Assembly: GCF_014066305.1 (NCBI RefSeq) | Contig: NW_023501040.1 | Location: 1,090,001 to 1,154,000, forward strand | Length of the DNA: 64,000 nt | Source of the DNA: Letharia columbiana | Taxonomy: Eukaryota; Ascomycota; Lecanoromycetes; Lecanorales; Parmeliaceae | Direction: 5' to 3' | Part shown: positions 11,295 to 22,609 of the stretch, one piece after another | How the letters are laid out: every line of letters begins with the position of its first letter | Position numbering within the stretch: position 1 is the stretch's first letter | Notes under the pieces: generated by a model | The model's database searches: none | The model's input: the letters and a program-made list of their open reading frames with translations, nothing else | What the model was told of the DNA's origin: nothing | Program-made: the position numbers and the translations under genes

Positions 11295-11651
11295 ATGCAT
11301 TACCAAACCATTCTCGTCGCGCTCTTCGCCACTGCCGCTTTAGCCAAAGACCCATGGGTGAGCTCATTCTACAACGCTGACTGCACCAGCAACGGCGCCG
11401 GCGACGCCGTTAACATTGAGGTGGACGACTGCGTTCCATTTGACTCAAAGTACGACGCCGTCGCGGTCAACTTTGGCACCGACCTTGAGGAAATGACATC
11501 TTTGAATGTATACTCGGACGCCAGCTGCACGGTTTTTGCGGGGCCATCTATTACCTCCAGCTTGGCGGATGATACCCCACAGCAATGTATCAGTCAAAGC
11601 AAACACGGAGCAAAGTGGGGAAGTGTTCAGAGAGCGCCCTCCTCCAATTAG
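11295..11651 (+). CDS. Small secreted cysteine-containing protein (hypothetical)
   Basis: A single exon of 118 codons. The first 17 residues, MHYQTILVALFATAALA, form a classic signal peptide with cleavage after ALA. The mature part is acidic (IEVDDC, DLEEM) and carries four cysteines (in ADCTS, DDCVP, ASCTV and QQCIS), an even number compatible with two disulfides. No enzymatic motif is visible. Size, signal peptide, cysteines and a location in a gene-poor, transposon-rich stretch fit the general profile of fungal small secreted proteins, some of which act as effectors; that role is inference only. The C-terminal SKHGAKWGSVQRAPSSN looks less conserved in style, so a 3' intron beginning near 11590 is possible. 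Confidence 0.7.
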   Translation: MHYQTILVALFATAALAKDPWVSSFYNADCTSNGAGDAVNIEVDDCVPFDSKYDAVAVNFGTDLEEMTSLNVYSDASCTVFAGPSITSSLADDTPQQCISQSKHGAKWGSVQRAPSSN

Positions 11652-14451
11652 CGATGGGTAGCATGTCGAGCTGTTGTGTTTCTTCCTTCGCGTCTTTTTG
11701 TGCGTGTCTTTTTGGGGACCATGCTGTAATGGGACTCGTCACACTCCTTTGGCTGGTAGTTCTGAGCAGAAAAGCATTCGCTACACTCTTTACGGCTAAG
11801 CACTACATGTAAAACAAAACAGATATATCAACGCTTTGAGAAAGATAAATTTGAGCAAATCGCTTTTCGATGATGACTAATGTGAGTTGAATAATAGATA
11901 TAATGTCACCCTCCAAGTCGATACAGTACCTGTCATTGTCACAGATACCTCCAACAGTCAGCAAGATTTTTAAGGATGCAGGATTGGCGCTTATGGCTAT
12001 GCAATACCAGTGCTATAAGGCCCCTGTGCATATAGAATACTATTTCAAATGAGGGCAAGTCTCCTAACTAGATTGTGGAGTATATGTTAGAGATATGCCA
12101 GATAAATCGATATAATATGGAGTGCCTTGATACCCCACGTGAGTGTGCTTCGTAGAGAATTGCTATAGCCTACGGTAAACATGAGCATCAGAGTAGTCTT
12201 GTGGCCGGAGGGACCATTCTCATCACTCCATCGTCCTACAATTGGGATTCTCAATCGTTCTTTTCGTCTATTTTTTTCCGTCAATGATCTTGCTACCTGG
12301 TTCATAATAGGTTCAGTACGTTTATTTGCGGAAAAGACTGGGCACGCTTCACATAAGGCCTCAAGCACGTTTGCACGTAAGGACCGTATATAGTGCATCG
12401 AAATCAAAGTAGACCGCTTTGAAGATATCGCCGCTTCTAACATAACAAAGCAGAATGTTGTTGCAAGCTTACATGGAACGTATGTAGTCTCTCTATTCGT
12501 GCACATAAGTAACGTCGACGGGCTTCGGAGTTGGATGCGAGCAACAGGGCGAAATCTTATGGTGAAGAGTAGAAGGGCAGCAGTCTAGCAGCACCCGAAA
12601 ATGCACGTCGTGAGGAGACTCAACCTTCCAACGGTGATCTGATATGGCTATTGCATCTGAAATCCTTCACTCGCAAACATTTGCTGGTGCAGTAAGTCCT
12701 TGTGGGCAAAGATCTAGAAGGCTGGTCCAAAGTCCAAAAGTGCAACATCTATCATTGTTGATTATCTACTGTCCAGTCATAATATCGTGAAAACATTCAT
12801 CTCACGAATATGGCATTGCTGACCTTAGAGCACTTTGGAGAACACGTCGCTGCTTCGCATGTGTAATCCCCTTGATGCACATCCTTCCATGTAGTCATAA
12901 ATTGTTATCGTGATTGCCGTATTAGACCCAAGGTTGTTGAGTGCGCCTTCTCCAAGCATTACAAGGAACTTGTTAGCGTCCCTCGCCACTAAAAAGACGA
13001 CTTCCCTGATGGGTTTTTTACCTACCTACATCAGTATTAAGAGTTTACTTCACTGATCGTGAACATGCCCTAGAAGACTCATTATGGCCCATGACATCCG
13101 TACTATGCTATCCGTACTTTGGAATTCATCTAGTACTCTGCTCTTGTTCCCCTTCTTCTCCACGGGATCTTTCCTGTACGGTTGATATATTGCTTCGAGC
13201 ATTGCTGGCACCATCCAAGCACAATGCTAACAGCCAGACTGGTTAAACAAGGCAGAGAGGTTGTTACCAAGGACGCTAATACCATTCCCGCTCAGGCAAT
13301 GTCGTTTCCGAGCTGTAGCCAATGTTCTGCTCCTCTTCCCACTGCCCTACAATCATTGTCCAGTCTCCCATACCCCCAGAATACCTATTGGGATGCTCCT
13401 CTCACAAGAGTCATACTCCAATGGGCAATGGTCTGTGGCTTTGTCAAATTTATGAGTCTGCCGCTCCTACATATGTTCTAGCGCAAAAAATCTCGTGGAA
13501 ATCTCTGATCTATGGGCATGCCACTATGGGTGTGAGCCGTATATATTAACATTGTTGAAGGCATTGCAAGCTGAAAGGGATGATGTTGAAAATTATAGAA
13601 GGCAAAATTCCCAAAACGATAGAGTCTCTCAGACAACGACCGCTCATTCAGCATTGCAGAGTGCTGTGCTGAGTTGCAGACATCTATCATACCTTATCGG
13701 CAGACATGAAGTTCAGAGGATAAGGACTGTTATGCTTTAACGACTATGTGCCTGTTCTTCTTAAGGAATGTCGGCTGAAAACGTCGCAAGCATCAGAGAA
13801 GAGGAAACCTTTGCCAACTGGGCAGTTCGAGCCCTGGTGCGGCTGGATGAACAATCCTGAAGGGTTGTTGTCCTTCATACGCCTTCGGAGCACGGAGCTT
13901 TGCATCGAGACTAGCCCTTCATATTTTTCTTCTCGGAATGTTAGCCAGGTAATCTTCCATCTTGAAGCATTTAACTCACAAAGTCGTGTACACTGCACTG
14001 GTTAGGAGCGCCCCAGCACAAACTCTGACTGCATTCGCAGGCCTTCTCCAGGGTTTCCGTGACTTGTACTCCCGTTGGCCCGAAGGGGGTCATTCCATAT
14101 GTGACCGAATAGGTGTAGGTTGTTGTGTTGGAGTTGGACTGCCGCGAAGATGATGAGACGGCTTGCTTTTATAGTTGAGATTAGGATAGGTCTGTCAGAC
14201 TTACCGACGGCATGGTGAGTTTTGATTAGGAAGGGTGATCGTTTGAGATACTCTGCCTCTTCCCAAGCCGACAAGATAGATGATGTATTTAGGCAAGCTC
14301 GATATAGGATATTCTGTTATATTGCAAAATCAAGGGAGGGAAGATAGTCAGTAATGCGAGGGCATTATGGCCTCCTTAAATAAATCTTTGTGATTTCGGC
14401 TTTGGGCTACCAAAACTTGGGCTGCGAAGCCTTATGCGTCATTTTGCCTTA
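11652..14451. other. 2.8 kb gene-poor stretch
   Basis: Both strands show only short frames. The longest is a 139-codon minus frame at 12087-12506 without recognisable motifs. A possible two-exon minus-strand arrangement near 14275-13990 has a good GTAAGT donor at about 14211 and, in one frame, a cysteine-bearing run (CECSQSLCW). It lacks a clear signal peptide or homologue, so it is not called. No RNA gene or repeat was identified apart from the duplication that begins at 14452. Confidence 0.4.
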
Positions 14452-14724
14452 TTCTGCCTCGTTGCACTTACAAAAGGCTGCAGTGTGTCTATCATTGATA
14501 TTAGTAATTGTTGTCCAGCTCGCTTAACGCAGCCCTTATATAACACAACCCAATCATGTAGAACCACGTCGGATCAATGCCTGATTCTGCAGGATTCTGC
14601 CTCGCTGTCTTTATATAAGGCTGCAGTGTGTCTATCTTAGATATTAGTAAACGTTACTCAGCTCGCCTAACGCAGCCCTTATATGTAATACGAACCAATT
14701 ATCTAGAAACGTGTCGCACCGATG
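14452..14724 (+). repeat. Diverged tandem duplication, two units of about 130-143 bp
   Basis: Unit 1 (14452-14579) and unit 2 (14595-14724) share TTCTGCCTCG, AGGCTGCAGTGTGTCTATC, GATATTAGTAA, CAGCTCGC, TAACGCAGCCCTTATA and the AGAA-C-CGTCG-A tail, with scattered substitutions. In each unit AGGCTGC near the start is inversely repeated by GCAGCCCTTATA near the end, so each could fold. No coding capacity is apparent. Confidence 0.75.
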
Positions 14725-15905
14725 TCGTCTCCATGTCTTTCTGCGTTGTCTCAACGATCGTCATGGCTTTGATAAGATGCGAGATGGCTTGTCCGCCCTG
14801 CTCACTTACTGGCTGAAACGAGTCGAACGACGTTGAGAGGGTTGGAGAAAGCCGACCTTACTGCTTACTTGCGTCGACAGCTTCCACACAATGCCGGTCA
14901 CTATCCTATTACCGCCTCTGCATCTTTTAAATGGCTGTTATGTTCTCGAGTTGTGAACACTGTCTTTGTTAGGCAGAGATTATTTTGATAACGGAGCGGA
15001 GATCGCATGGCGCAATCCTAGGATCATACCGGAGAGGGTGGTGACCTACTTCATTGGATGAGGATCTGTAATCGACAAAGGCTGGTGATGCTGCCAGTGT
15101 TGAGTAGTGAAGTGGGTGGGAAACGAAGCCTCAACAGCCTCTTCCCTGAGGAGACTCTCCTTTAGCAATCTTACAGTGGATCTAAGACCCCCGAAGACTC
15201 TCGACTCCAACTCCCATTCCGTTCACCTTCACCATCCCATACACCAAGCCTCCCACGCTTGTACCCCTCAACGCTTCCTCCCCAGAAAGTTGACAGTCTT
15301 CGCCAGCAAGCTCCCTCCAACGGTAAGGGATAGCATGATAGCGAACAAAGTGTCCTACAACACCATGTCACTCTTGAGCACTTTGAGGACTTCGACAGGA
15401 ATTGGTAAGCTTGGAGATCTTCGATTTGTTGTCGAAGTGGTAATCTGGCGCGGACGTGCCTTTTGTAGAGCAGCACGTACATTTTGTCAGACGTTTTGAG
15501 TCTCGATCGGTGGAGTGGAAATTTATTTCCCTTTAGCCCCGTGTGTAGTTAAACTTTGTATCAAATCCATAACAACACTCGAGTCTATCATTCTTCATTC
15601 GACTCTCGTGCGTTGATTGTCGACTTTCTTGCTAGACTGTCAGGTGAAATCATCCACCAGATCAATCAAGAACTTCTGTTTGGTTAGCGCAGCTGGTAAG
15701 CTGTCGCTTAACAGCCGCCTCGACTTCTAACTTTAGAAGTATACTTAAAGTATAAAGTCTTTATTTGTCGGCTTGCTGCGCCAAGCCCTCGCAGTTGATT
15801 CCCTCGTCAAGCCCGAGTACTCAATGTCGCACCAGATGAGGTATCAGATACCATGATCTGGCTGGTAAACCAGCAGATGCTAGCATCTGATCATCGAGTT
15901 CCAGC
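14725..15905. other. Intergenic region upstream of IST3
   Basis: No gene is supported. Opposing frames at 15107-15499 (plus) and 15171-15482 (minus) overlap each other and have no motif. The last 300 bases before 15906 contain a tRNA-like fragment (see rejected items) and the presumed IST3 promoter. Confidence 0.4.
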
Positions 15906-16766
15906 ATGAACACCATCCGCGAGATTCAGAATCTCAACAAGCGCGAGCTTGAGAATGGAGTGTATGTCCACCGCGCTCTCGCCTTCTGAAAAACCTTCAG
16001 TATACTGACGTTTTCTGCTTCTCCAGTTCTACGGAAGCATCTTGGCATGCCGATTATAGGTAAATTCAACCCTCCACCCTCAGCAACACGAAACCAGTAG
16101 CTAACATTGAGCAGAGATACAGCCTACGTCTACATAGGCGGCCTCCCTTTCGACCTCTCAGAAGGCGACATCCTGACCATCTTCTCCCAATTCGGCGAAC
16201 CGACCTACATCAACCTCATCCGCGACAAAGAGTCAGGAAAAAGCAAAGGCTTCGCCTTCCTGAAATACGAAGACCAACGCTCGACAGACCTCGCGGTGGA
16301 TAATCTAGGCGGTGCCAGCGTCATGGGGAGGGTGTTGAAGGTAGACCATACGAGATACAAGCGAAAAGATGGCGAGGAGGAAGAGGAGCGGGAGAGAGGC
16401 TTACAAGGTGGGCCGGCCGGCCAGGAGAGCGAAGAGGAGAGCGAGCAAGAGACAAGACCGATGGTCAAGGAAGAACTCGAGCTGCAGAAATTGCTAAGAG
16501 ATCATGATGACGATGATCCGATGAAGGAGTACCTGGTGCAGGAGAAGAGAGAAGAGGTTGCGCGGGCGGTGGGGAGGATCAAAGATGGGGGGAAAGAGGG
16601 TAAGAGGAAGAAAGAGCATGAGCATAGACATCATCATCGCAGTGACCGACATGGTCATCGGGAGAGACGGAGGAGCGATGCGGATGGGGAGAAGGAGGAT
16701 CGCCGCAGACCGGGCTATGGTGATGGGCATCGTCATGGTCATAGGCGGAGGTCGAGAAGTCCTTGA
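15906..16766 (+). CDS. IST3: U2 snRNP component Ist3/Snu17 (RBMX2-type RRM protein)
   Basis: Three exons (15906-15961, 16027-16059, 16115-16766) give 246 residues. The first two are tiny, as is common in this gene. The N-terminus MNTIREIQNLNKRELENG plus the spliced SWHADYRDTAY matches the Ist3 hallmark that precedes the RRM. The RRM (about residues 31-110) shows RNP2 VYIGGL and RNP1 KGFAFLKY, followed by the diagnostic ATDLAVDNLGGA-like helix and RVLKVDHTRYK. Ist3 is the scaffold of the RES complex (with Bud13 and Pml1), which binds the activated spliceosome and assists splicing and nuclear pre-mRNA retention. The tail is acidic, then His/Arg-rich (HEHRHHHRSDRHGHRERRR) and ends RRRSRSP. It converges with HSV2. 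Confidence 0.93.
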
Positions 16767-17220
16767 ACAGCCACATTATCATGAAAGATACTACGGCTAT
16801 GGCCATTTGAACATGCTTCTACGCCTCGACATGCATGACTCTACTCTATGGGATGAAGCCGGTGGCCACTTCGGCTGCTATAGTTTTGAAACGAAAAGCC
16901 GTTGTCTGTGCGCGAGGGCAGCATGGGCCGGTCTTCTCGCGTCAACAATTTCCAGAAGCTCTCGAACATGGAGACTGCGGACTATGCAGACGGAGCACGG
17001 ACGAAAAAAGCAAGCTGTAGTCCCAATCGAGGGGTTGCATTGGGATCTATTGTCTGAATCCAGAGTGTCTACCAGCAGGGGTTATCCCTCCGTTCAGAAG
17101 ACCAGTAAATATGGTACATGGCGCCATGCATATCAAGATGTCCAAGCCATCATCTTTCCAACTCCGCATGCCATTTGCTCGTGTTTCGTGAACGTTCATA
17201 TCCATATAGTCACAGTCCCG
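16767..17220. other. Shared 3' region between IST3 and HSV2
   Basis: A 454-base spacer between convergent stop codons. It holds both 3' untranslated regions and no additional gene. Long plus-strand frames through it are continuations in the wrong frame of the IST3 3' end. Confidence 0.6.
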
Positions 17221-18590
17221 TCAGTTCTTCCCCAAATATCTCTTCCATCCATTCCTGACGAGATGCCTCCTGCCGTCCTCTCCTTCCCCTAAAATGAACT
17301 TTTCCCATCGCCCGTCTCTCCCAGCGCCAATGACAAGGATCGTGTAATCATCTCTCCACCCTATGACACCCTTCCTTGCTTTGCCACCGGGTATGCCTGG
17401 TATTGGCATCGCTACCCTCTTCCCAAGGTCTGTCTGAGGATCATCGTCGGTTTCGAAATGGGCGGACGTGAATGAGTAGACATCTGAAAAAACCCGAGGT
17501 AGCAGCGGAATCTTACCCAAAATGCCCCATTTCTGCTTGTTCCCTTCATCTGCACTGCCAGTGGCGGAGGAACTGTTGGAGTTACGATGCGGTCTGTTCG
17601 ATATCATCGAGCCATTGCGAGACCGACCTAGAGAGGGCAGGTCGAAGATGTGCATGGTTGATTTGTCTGAGGTGACGGCCAAGAGAGCACTGTTTGGTGA
17701 TATGGCGATGGAGTAGATGACCGCAGGGTCTACCCCTCTGCGCAGTTCTCCGATGCGAGTGCAATTGGCGGCTGAGAATACCCGTACCAGCGTCCCAGTC
17801 TCACTTGCAGTTGTCACTATTTCTCCATCAGGACTGAGTTCCAGAGCCCTTAGTGGCGTGCTATGAGCTGGTATGATGCTAACGTTTCCGTTACCAATCT
17901 CCACGAGCTGTACCTGTCCTGGTGTACGTCCTGGGAAGGCTATGATCTTAGACCCAAGGCAACAGAGCCCCGTCGGATTGTCTGCGGTCTCGAAGACTGA
18001 TAGTTTTTCCGGTGGGGAAGAGAAAGCATAGAGGTGTACGCTGTTCTGAAGAGCCACCACGATGCGGGATTTGGAAAGCCTTACGCGATGGACCTGGGAG
18101 CGGAACTCGAGGGTGAAGATGGCTTTTTTCTTGGCATCATCCCACAATATCACCTACACGAGCGATCTTGAGATTGGTGTCATTGTCAAGTGAGCTCGCT
18201 ATGCGGAGTCTTACCGACCTTGTTCTGTGGGAACTTTGGCTGCCTTCCTCCTCCAACTATTGCGATGTAATTGGCTCGTCCAAGCATCTCCGCCACTCCG
18301 ATCCCCGCATTGAAATCTGTGGCCTCGATGTCAACCATGATAGACTGAGTGTATGACCTACTCGCCTGATCATCGTACCTTGAGAGACCTGGAGCTCGCA
18401 TGGTTCTGATCTGAAAACTGAAGAGACCCAATTCAGCAAGAGCTTTTTGAATGAGACAACAAATAGTTACTCGAGACTCACCACAGAAGCCACTGTCGAG
18501 TCCGACGGAGAAGCAGCTATTGTCCTGATTGAAGGCAACGGAAAGAGACACAGGCCCTGTAGAGTCGTCGATTGCTGGCCGGGTATTCAT
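17221..18590 (-). CDS. HSV2: PROPPIN WD40 protein Hsv2 (Atg18 family, WIPI3/4 type)
   Basis: Four exons (18590-18482, 18417-18379, 18316-18219, 18153-17221) give 392 residues. The product starts [20 protein letters not shown], the typical first blade. It continues through [23 protein letters not shown] and VILWDD to IGELRRG, with LRRG at about 219-222. This LRRG is the phosphoinositide-binding F/LRRG motif of PROPPINs, and the Leu form is characteristic of Hsv2/WIPI4 rather than Atg18. The blades following it ([29 protein letters not shown]) are canonical; a Ser/Asn-rich loop about residues 260-285 is an insertion. Hsv2 binds PI3P/PI(3,5)P2 on endosome and vacuole membranes and acts in micronucleophagy/autophagy. 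It is divergent from CDC11 with 343 bp between start codons. Confidence 0.9.
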
Positions 18591-18933
18591 GGCCGGTGCT
18601 TTGATAGACTTATGGCGGTAGACGCCCAAGGTGAGTCAGGTAGCCGCTCCAAAAGCAGGTCATGAATATGAAGGTACAAGGTAACCATATTGTATCACGC
18701 ATTTAAGAGTCATGGCGCGCGGAGATGAATAGGTGATATTGGAACTTGGCGGGGGCCCCATAGTTCGCCAGGACGCTAGTAAACGCTCGCAGCTTCAATT
18801 GCGCTAAGAACCCCCTTTAGCAAATTTCTGGGCAGGTACTTCCTAAACTCAAACACTGAAGCATTCCAGCACATTGTCACCTCACATTCCTCATCTGAGA
18901 CAACAGTCCAAGCACTTGATATAGACCCTCAGG
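18591..18933. promoter_or_regulatory. Bidirectional promoter region HSV2 / CDC11
   Basis: 343 bp between the divergent ATGs. No TATA box is obvious. A GC-rich palindrome-like GGGGGCCCC lies near 18751-18760. A T/C-rich tract and TCACATTCCTCATC leader sequence precede CDC11. Confidence 0.5.
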
Positions 18934-20310
18934 ATGTCGTCCAACTTGAACGCGGTAAATGTCCAACCAATTGCTTCACGAGCACCGGCGAAGCATTGTT
19001 ATGCTAAAGAGGAAATCACAGATCAAGATGCGTCGTAAGAAAAACGTGAAGAAGGGTATCCAATTCTGCCTGATGGTCTGCGGTGCTTCGGGGACAGGTA
19101 CAGCTTACTTGAACGGGAACTACCCAGGGAATATATATTAATTCATGCCGATTCCAGGACGTACTACCTTCGTTAATACATTATGCGGAAAGCGTGTTCT
19201 ACAAAGCAAAGACACCGACGATGATCCAGAGCGTGCTCATATCGAGGATGGCGTTAGAATCAAGCCGATCACGGTTGAGCTGGAGCTTGATGAGGAAGGC
19301 ACCCGCATATCTTTGACCATAGTGGATACACCTGGATTCGGTGACCAGATTGACAACGAAGCGAGCTTTTCGGAGATCGTGGGACATCTTGAACGACAAT
19401 ACGATGACATCCTGGCTGAGGAGTCACGCATCAAGCGTAATCCCAGGTTCAGGGACAATCGTGTGCATGCTCTGCTCTACTTCATTACTCCAACTGGCCA
19501 TGGGTATGAAAACTTTACGCAGCAGCGTCTATATCGTCATTAACATTTGCAATAGTCTCCGCGAACTGGACATCGAGTTGATGAAGCGCCTTTCACCGCG
19601 TGTCAACGTCATCCCCGTTATTGGCAAAGCAGATTCGCTCACCCCAGCTGAGCTTGCTGAGTCGAAGAAGCTGGTCATGGAAGACATCGAACACTACCGC
19701 ATACCCGTCTACAATTTCCCCTACGATATCGAAGAGGATGATGAGGATACTGTTGAAGAGAACGCAGAGTTACGGGGCTTGATGCCTTTCGCTATTGTAG
19801 GCTCTGAGGAGGTGGTTGAAATTGGAGGACGACGTGTACGAGCAAGACAATACCCATGGGGTGTGGTCGAGATCGATAATCCACGCCACTCCGATTTCCT
19901 CGCTATTAGAAGCGCACTTTTGCATAGCCATCTGGCGGATTTGAAGGAGATCACTCACGACTTCCTCTATGAGAATTACCGGACGGAGAAACTCAGCAAG
20001 AGCGTTGATGGGGGTTCTGTGTATGTTCTGGCCATTCAACCTGACCGATACTAGAGCGGCAGCTAATGTAATTTACAGTGACTCATCGCTAAACCCTGAC
20101 GATCTGGCCTCCCAGTCTGTACGCCTTAAGGAGGAGCAACTACGTCGCGAGGAAGAGAAGCTTCGAGAGATTGAGATCAAGGTGCAACGAGAGATCAACG
20201 AGAAGAGACAGGAGTTGTTGGCACGTGAGAGCCAGTTGAGAGAGGCTGAAGGTCGCATGACGAGAGAGCAGAGCACCGCCATTGACGACACGAATGGCGG
20301 CATGGCTTAG
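18934..20310 (+). CDS. CDC11: Septin Cdc11
   Basis: Five exons (18934-18954, 19022-19097, 19158-19503, 19556-20020, 20079-20310) give 379 residues; intron 2 splits the P-loop. Polybasic MRRKKNVKKG precedes the G domain, as expected for membrane-binding septins. The P-loop is GASGTGRT (about 28-35), with Arg in place of the catalytic Lys. Yeast Cdc11 has the same change, which fits a subunit that does not hydrolyse GTP. Switch II DTPGFGD and the G4 GKAD motif are intact. The septin-unique element follows (YPWGVVEIDNPRHSDF). The C-terminus is a charged coiled coil (LKEEQLRREEEKLREIE) like Cdc11 rather than Cdc10. The product assembles into septin filaments at the septum and bud or hyphal neck. 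All introns are 52-67 nt. Confidence 0.92.
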
Positions 20311-20634
20311 GAAATGGTCCGGGCAAGACGTGGATATTGGGGAATCGAGACAGGCCATGGCGTGGGCTTGGAAAGATGAGACCGAGCCTTGAGCATTCGG
20401 AGGCGTGCTGGCTGTTGATAATGTTTCTTATTGCTCCTCTTCAGCGTGCATCCAGAACGTTTCTGGGAAAGTCGTCTACAAAAATCGTGCTTGCACTTGT
20501 CCAGATAGCAAGGAAATGGAAAATAGCGCAGATGTAAAGCTGATACCTGAAATGGTCTACATTCTCTGTCCAATCATCAAGCATATAATCTCTTATCATT
20601 TCCGTACGTGATTACCGTATAAGTCAGCGACAAT

Positions 20635-20687
20635 GGCTTAGCGCCATGAGGCGCATTTTTCAAGTGTTCGAGTAGCTTCGCCGCCTC
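20635..20687 (+). repeat. Dispersed short repeat, copy A
   Basis: GGCTTAGCGCC, AGGCGCAT, TTCGAG and CTTCGCCGCCT occur here in the same order and spacing (with a 6-8 base indel) as at 26004-26048. GGCGC-type palindromic pairs lie within it. Confidence 0.6.
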
Positions 20688-20820
20688 AATATGACTCGTT
20701 ACAATTTCTTGCGACCAAAAGTTTGCACTGATATTATCGGAACAGCGTACGTCTTCATCTCCCATGAGCTCGTTGACTTCTTCATTGGCCACATCAAAAC
20801 ATTAGAGCACTCATCAAATG

Positions 20821-20906
20821 CTATCCCATCGTCTGGGCGCAAAATGTCTTGGCTGGTAGGGCTGAACCCTCAAATTTTACGCCTGCCTGCCCAGACGATG
20901 GGATAG
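20821..20906. repeat. Perfect 18-bp inverted repeat with 50-nt loop
   Basis: CTATCCCATCGTCTGGGC (20821-20838) is the exact reverse complement of 20889-20906. The pairing extends imperfectly inward (GCAAAAT / ATTTTACG) and outward (ATG / CAT separated by a 3-base insertion). Confidence 0.8.
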
Positions 20907-22609
20907 TAGCATCGGTGACGGCGCATTGGCAGGGAACGCCGGTCACTGACTCTCTTTGCGATGTCAGTCTTCAGAAGTTAGGGAAGTTGAAAATATCGCA
21001 TTATAGCCGTGTGTCTTTAGTGAAGGGGCAACTTAGGAACCCTGGGAAGGACGAAGGAGTACCGGAAGAGGTTTGTGAGGCCAGGTAAATCCTCTAGGGG
21101 AATCCCAGTCGAGGGCTTTTCGCACACACGGTCCTGAATGACAGACAAGGTGATCTAGGCAGCAATTGGAGTGAGGATCTGGTGTTATTTTGGAAAGGTG
21201 AGGATTACGCGAGTTGGAAGAAGCTGGTGAGTACGACAAATGCTAACGCTGCAAGAAGCAGATAGCAGCTTGGTGGACAGGAACTCAAGCTAAAGGAATG
21301 AATGTTTATTAACTGGACCGAAACTCTAGATCGATCCCCGCTCCAAAAAAGTCTGTCAAAGCTATGAATTGGTCTCGAGAAGACATCGTGGACGAACAAT
21401 GCCAGGACTAGAGGTCCATATTCCTGACTGTCCATGCTACGGTCTATGATGGGTCTGGAACCGAGCCAGTCCAAAAAAAGAGCAGATTTAGTGAGATCTA
21501 GCAGGTACGTGGCCTCGACCAGCCATTGTGGCAAGCCAATCGACCATGTGACCCGGTATCTCGAGCCATGACTGATCATGCTGTTTCATGCCAGCCCGTT
21601 TCTACATCTGCCTGAGGGACCTCCCATGGAAAATCTCAGCGGACAATTAATTTAAAATTAGGGGGAATCCGAAGCGGATGGCGCTCGAGGCCCAGGTCCA
21701 TTAACTCTTCCATGATCTAGTCACCGAATCCCTCATGCGGAGCGGTGTTCTCTTCCCTTCATCGATACCAAACCTCACACCCGAGACGGGACAGCATGAC
21801 TAGAGTGTAGGGTTCGATGGGTCTCAGACGGCTTGGTTGATGATGCAATGTTGATATGGAGGAAACGAGTCTCAGGGGTATGGAAAGTTTTCCGACATAC
21901 TCTCTGTAATTATGATGCAACCGCCGTTCGAAGTGTCTGTCGAACCAGAACAAGGATGGAAGCTATGCACTCGGGGTTTGGGGGACAACCATGCACGAAT
22001 TCCAACGAAACGAGGCACAGCCCATCAATAGTAAGACAACCTACTTCTTTGCCTACAAAAGGCTATTTTAGGAACATGCCTACCTCAATGATGTAGTTGA
22101 CTGCAGCCAAGGTACTGACCTACCGTCTCTCCAATGGCCTGTGGCATGTCTCGGCTTTCCACGTGATATGCTCAGCTTCCGCGGCCGTTTCCCACGTTGG
22201 AGCTTTGGAACTGGACTGTCCTGGATGATGGACCTACCCAGCGAGCCCCCTACCCGGTATGAATTGTATGGACTTCGTCACAGGTATGGCGAGACTTTCT
22301 TTCGGCTCAACGACGGGTCATCACCTATGCTGTTCCCGACACCCGTGGTGGTGAAGAAGTTGGCGACAACTTCTTAAAGCCTGGCTTCGAAGAGCTGCTA
22401 GATCTCAAAAATGCAAATGAGATCGTCATTCAGTATCTTATGGTTGCTGTTGCAACAGTGCGCTGCGAGTCTCACAACTTCTGATTCATCGGCACAACCC
22501 CTTCGTCAATCTCATGGTCGGAGATGAATGACTATTCTTGAACCTGTAACGTTCAGGTTGACCGTAGGACCTTCTCGCTTTGTCATGTGTGTATTCCTAA
22601 GCCACCCGT

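Noticed and set aside
12087..12506. 139-codon minus-strand frame
   Set aside because: No domain, no promoter signs, composition not protein-like; chance frame.
13740..14275. Possible two-exon minus-strand gene with a cysteine-bearing frame
   Set aside because: One good donor site but no signal peptide, no homologous motif, and competing frames; not enough to call.
15676..15775. tRNA-like sequence (GGTTAGCGCAGCTGGTAAGC, then ACTTCTAAC)
   Set aside because: The first part resembles a D-arm and the second an Arg-TCT anticodon arm, but no proper acceptor stem or GTTCGA T-loop could be paired at the right distance.
16558..17292. 244-codon plus-strand frame over the IST3 3' end
   Set aside because: Out-of-frame shadow of the Arg/His-rich IST3 tail that runs into the intergenic region.
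22141..22377. 78-codon plus-strand frame with weak resemblance to an oxidase or P450 N-terminus (RHRYGETFFRLNDG)
   Set aside because: Too short, no heme or substrate motif, followed by protein-like sequence in a different frame; resemblance not convincing.
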